DNA of 7,464 nucleotides, from the NCBI GenBank assembly GCA_016199255.1, contig JACQHA010000295.1:1-7464 (forward strand), given 5' to 3'. Below are positions 5,603-7,464 of this stretch, one piece after another. This DNA is from Deinococcus sp. GTDB lineage: Bacteria; Deinococcota; Deinococci; JACQHA01. A program made the translations under genes and the position numbers. Numbering within the stretch: position 1 is the stretch's first letter; every line of letters begins with the position of its first letter. Under the pieces are notes generated by a model that searched no databases, was not told the origin of the DNA, and saw nothing but the letters and a program-made list of their open reading frames with translations.

Positions 5603-6493
5603 GTGAAAGCGTTTGAATACCGGGCCCCGAGATCCCTCAGCGAAGCCGTGGCTCTCCTGGCCGAAAAAGGCGAGAAGGCCCGGCCGCTAGCAGGCGGCAC
5701 GGACCTGATTGTCCAGCTGCGCGGCGGCCGCCTGGATCTCGATTTTGTAGTTGACATCAAGTGGATTCCCGAACTCAACCAGCTCTCCTACGATCCCGCC
5801 TCCGGACTCACTATTGGCGCCGCGGTGCCCTGCTACCGCATCTACGAAGACCCGGTGATCCGACGCGTGTATCCCGGGCTGGTCGACGCTGCGTCGATCA
5901 TTGGCGGCATTGGGATCCAGGGGCGCGCCACCTGGGGAGGGAATCTCTGCAACTCCTCGCCCAGCGGGGACACCATCCCAGCGCTGATGGTCCTGGGAGC
6001 TACCTGCACCATTGCCGGCCCCAACGGGACGCGCACTGTGCCAGTGGAGCAGTTCTGCACGGCGCCAGGCCGCAACGTGCTGCGCCGGGGCGAGATGCTG
6101 GTCTCGTTCCACATCCCGGTTCCTCTTCCCCACTCCGGCGCCTACTACCTGCGCTTCATTCCCCGGAACGAGATGGATATTGCAGTAGTGGGAGCTGGCG
6201 CTTCGGTGGTGCTGAGTAACGACCTGAGCACCATCACCGCTGCCCGCATTGCCCTGGGGGCAGTGGCTCCAACACCTCTATTGGCAGAGTCAGCCGGCAA
6301 CGCCTTGATCGGGAAGCGAATCTCTGATGAGACCATTGCCGAAGCCGCCCGCCTGGCGCAGCAGGCAGCGCGGCCCATCACCGACATGCGCGGCACCATT
6401 GCCCAGCGGCGCCACCTGGTGGGTGTTTTGACCAAGCGGGCGCTCCATGGCGCCATAGAGCGCGCCCAGAAAGGAGCCAGCCATGCCCACTAA
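5603..6493 (+). CDS. Molybdenum hydroxylase FAD-binding subunit (CoxM/XdhB-like)
   Basis: The medium subunit of a xanthine dehydrogenase / CO dehydrogenase family enzyme; its FAD passes electrons from the Fe-S subunit to the final acceptor. Starting from GTG 5603 the product has 296 residues, typical for the family, and begins KAFEYRAPRSLSEAVALL as relatives do. The pyrophosphate-binding motif LAGGTDLIVQLR lies at about 29-40. The second FAD motif (T-x-GGN) is in ATWGGNLCNSSPSGD, about 109-123, and RNEMDIAVVGAG near 190 begins the C-terminal CO_deh_flav_C-type domain. There is no long Cys-containing insertion of the sort that carries the extra [4Fe-4S] cluster in 4-hydroxybenzoyl-CoA reductase, which argues against that enzyme. 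It overlaps the next gene by 11 nt, so the subunits are coupled. The substrate cannot be told from this subunit. Confidence 0.92.
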   Translation: MKAFEYRAPRSLSEAVALLAEKGEKARPLAGGTDLIVQLRGGRLDLDFVVDIKWIPELNQLSYDPASGLTIGAAVPCYRIYEDPVIRRVYPGLVDAASIIGGIGIQGRATWGGNLCNSSPSGDTIPALMVLGATCTIAGPNGTRTVPVEQFCTAPGRNVLRRGEMLVSFHIPVPLPHSGAYYLRFIPRNEMDIAVVGAGASVVLSNDLSTITAARIALGAVAPTPLLAESAGNALIGKRISDETIAEAARLAQQAARPITDMRGTIAQRRHLVGVLTKRALHGAIERAQKGASHAH

Positions 6494-6980
6494 AGTGCAC
6501 GTTACTGCCAAGATCAACGGCGACGAGGTGGAGTTCCTCTGCGAACCCCGCCAGAGCTTACTAGAGTGCCTGCGCGACATCCTGAACCTGACCGGCACGA
6601 AGGAGGGCTGCAACGACGGCAACTGCGGCGCCTGCAGTGTGCTGCTCAACGGGCGGCTGGTGAATTCTTGCCTGGTGCTAGGCGTGGAGATCGACGGCCA
6701 GGAGGTCACCACCGTGGAAGGGCTGGCTGGCGCCCGCGAGCTGCACCCGCTGCAGCAGGTCTTTCTGGAGCACGCCGCCCTGCAGTGCGGCATCTGCACC
6801 CCGGGCTTTCTGGTGGCGGCGAAGGCACTGCTGGACCGCTACCCCCATCCCTCTGAGGAGCAAATTCGCTTCTGGCTGGCGGGCAACCTTTGCCGTTGCA
6901 CCGGCTACGACAAGATTGTGCGAGCAGTGATGGATGCTGCTAAGAAGTTGTCACAGCGCACGGGGGAAGTGCACCCATGA
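6483..6980 (+). CDS. Molybdenum hydroxylase [2Fe-2S] subunit (CoxS/XdhC-like)
   Basis: The small subunit, 165 residues, the usual length. The N-terminal plant-type [2Fe-2S] ligands are C43, C48, C51 (GCNDGNCGACSVLLNG) and C63. The second, C-terminal helical cluster has CGICTPGF (C102, C105) and LCRCTGY (C137, C139). All eight ligands are present. It relays electrons from the Mo site to the FAD subunit in the cytoplasm; no twin-Arg signal is present. ATG 6483 lies inside the end of the FAD-subunit gene and has AAGGAG (6471-6476) 6 nt upstream, the clearest ribosome site of the operon. Its stop overlaps the next start as ATGA (6977-6980). Residues N44 and N47 replace the Gly/Glu common in GCGEGECGAC, a minor variation. 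Confidence 0.95.
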   Translation: MPTKVHVTAKINGDEVEFLCEPRQSLLECLRDILNLTGTKEGCNDGNCGACSVLLNGRLVNSCLVLGVEIDGQEVTTVEGLAGARELHPLQQVFLEHAALQCGICTPGFLVAAKALLDRYPHPSEEQIRFWLAGNLCRCTGYDKIVRAVMDAAKKLSQRTGEVHP

Positions 6981-7464
6981 AGAATGCCAAGCGCGTCCCT
7001 GCTACTAGTGAGTACAAGGTCATCGGCACCCGGCCCATCCGCCCCGACGGCACCGACAAGGTGACTGGCCGGGCCATCTATGGCGCTGACTTCAAGCTCC
7101 CGGGCTTGCTGCACGGAAAGATCCTGCGCAGCCCGCACGCCCATGCCCGGATCCGCCGCATTGACACCAGGCGGGCAGAAGCGCTGCCGGGAGTGCGGGC
7201 AGCGGTCACTGCCCAGGACTTGCCACGCCTTGAGGACCGGATCGCCGACCTGGGCGAGGGCGCAGTCAACTTGAAGTACCTGAGCGATAACATCCTGGCT
7301 AGCGACAAGGTGCTCTACAAAGGGCACGCCGTAGCTGCCGTGGCCGCAATCAATCCCCACGTTGCTGAGGAAGCACTGAAGCTGATTGACGTGGAGTACG
7401 AAGTGCTGCCGCCGGTGCTAGACGTGCGCCAGGCTATGAAGGAAAATGCCCCGCTGCTCCATGA
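6977..7464 (+). CDS. Molybdenum hydroxylase large (Mo-cofactor) subunit, N-terminal part
   Basis: The frame opens at ATG 6977, overlapping the preceding TGA (ATGA), and stays open to the right edge: 162 complete codons of a protein usually 750-800 residues long. Visible family features are VIGTRPIRPDGTDKVTGRA then YGADFKLPGLLHGKILRSPH, the HARIRRIDTRRAEALPGV segment, and VLYKGHAVAAVAA with EEALKLIDVEYEVLPPV. This is the N-terminal Ald_Xan_dh_C hammerhead-type domain. The molybdopterin-binding domains, the active-site Glu, and the loop that separates CO dehydrogenase (AYxCSFR) from other hydroxylases all lie beyond the window, so the substrate is open. The gene order FAD, Fe-S, Mo equals coxM-S-L but is shared by many non-CO enzymes. 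Candidates are purine, nicotinate-like, aldehyde or CO oxidation. Confidence 0.94.
   Translation, partial: MKNAKRVPATSEYKVIGTRPIRPDGTDKVTGRAIYGADFKLPGLLHGKILRSPHAHARIRRIDTRRAEALPGVRAAVTAQDLPRLEDRIADLGEGAVNLKYLSDNILASDKVLYKGHAVAAVAAINPHVAEEALKLIDVEYEVLPPVLDVRQAMKENAPLLH

Noticed and set aside
1..7464. CRISPR array, tRNA, rRNA, insertion sequence or transposase
   Set aside because: No regularly spaced repeats, no cloverleaf or rRNA-like sequence, and no transposase motif or terminal inverted repeats were seen on either strand.

Overview
The window reads as chromosomal DNA of a GC-rich bacterium. A Memo-type protein, a stand-alone RRM RNA-binding protein with an Arg/Gly tail, a type II NADH dehydrogenase and a molybdenum hydroxylase operon together would fit an uncultured Chloroflexota or a similar environmental lineage. 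That placement is an inference from gene content and is weak.

Layout. Positions 1-300 hold the C-terminal end of an AmmeMemoRadiSam system protein B (Memo family). Positions about 300-2312 are an accessory, partly decayed stretch. It holds a short piece resembling the N-terminus of an alpha/beta hydrolase (about 428-520), a 42-residue antisense ORF with a strong Shine-Dalgarno site (550-678), and about 470 bp without a convincing gene. Next come three small plus-strand ORFs of unknown function: a Cys-rich 81-residue protein, a CxxC protein coupled to it by an ATGA overlap, and a helical protein. The stretch ends with a C-terminal remnant of an N-acyl-D-amino-acid deacylase, which carries an internal TAG where the family usually has Tyr. 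The third small ORF ends by reading this remnant out of frame.

Positions 2315-3024 are a minus-strand pair: an RRM protein gene, then after 23 nt a receiver-like protein that lacks the phosphoacceptor Asp and the conserved Thr/Ser and Lys. A hairpin-rich leader and a divergent intergenic region separate this pair from the plus-strand genes.

Positions 3281-5486 encode an NDH-2-type NADH:quinone oxidoreductase and, 7 nt later, formyltetrahydrofolate deformylase (PurU). From about 5600 to the right edge runs a three-subunit molybdenum hydroxylase operon in the order FAD subunit, 2x[2Fe-2S] subunit, Mo-cofactor subunit (coxM-S-L-like order). Its genes overlap, and the Mo subunit runs off the window before its substrate-diagnostic motifs.

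How the genes work together. The hydroxylase would oxidise a CO-like, purine or other N-heterocyclic or aldehyde substrate. PurU releases formate and tetrahydrofolate from formyl-THF, and NDH-2 passes NADH electrons to quinone. A link to purine or one-carbon catabolism is possible, but the sequence does not prove it. I see no clearly new multi-gene system. The best leads are the RRM/phospho-dead receiver pair and the coupled Cys-rich small ORFs.
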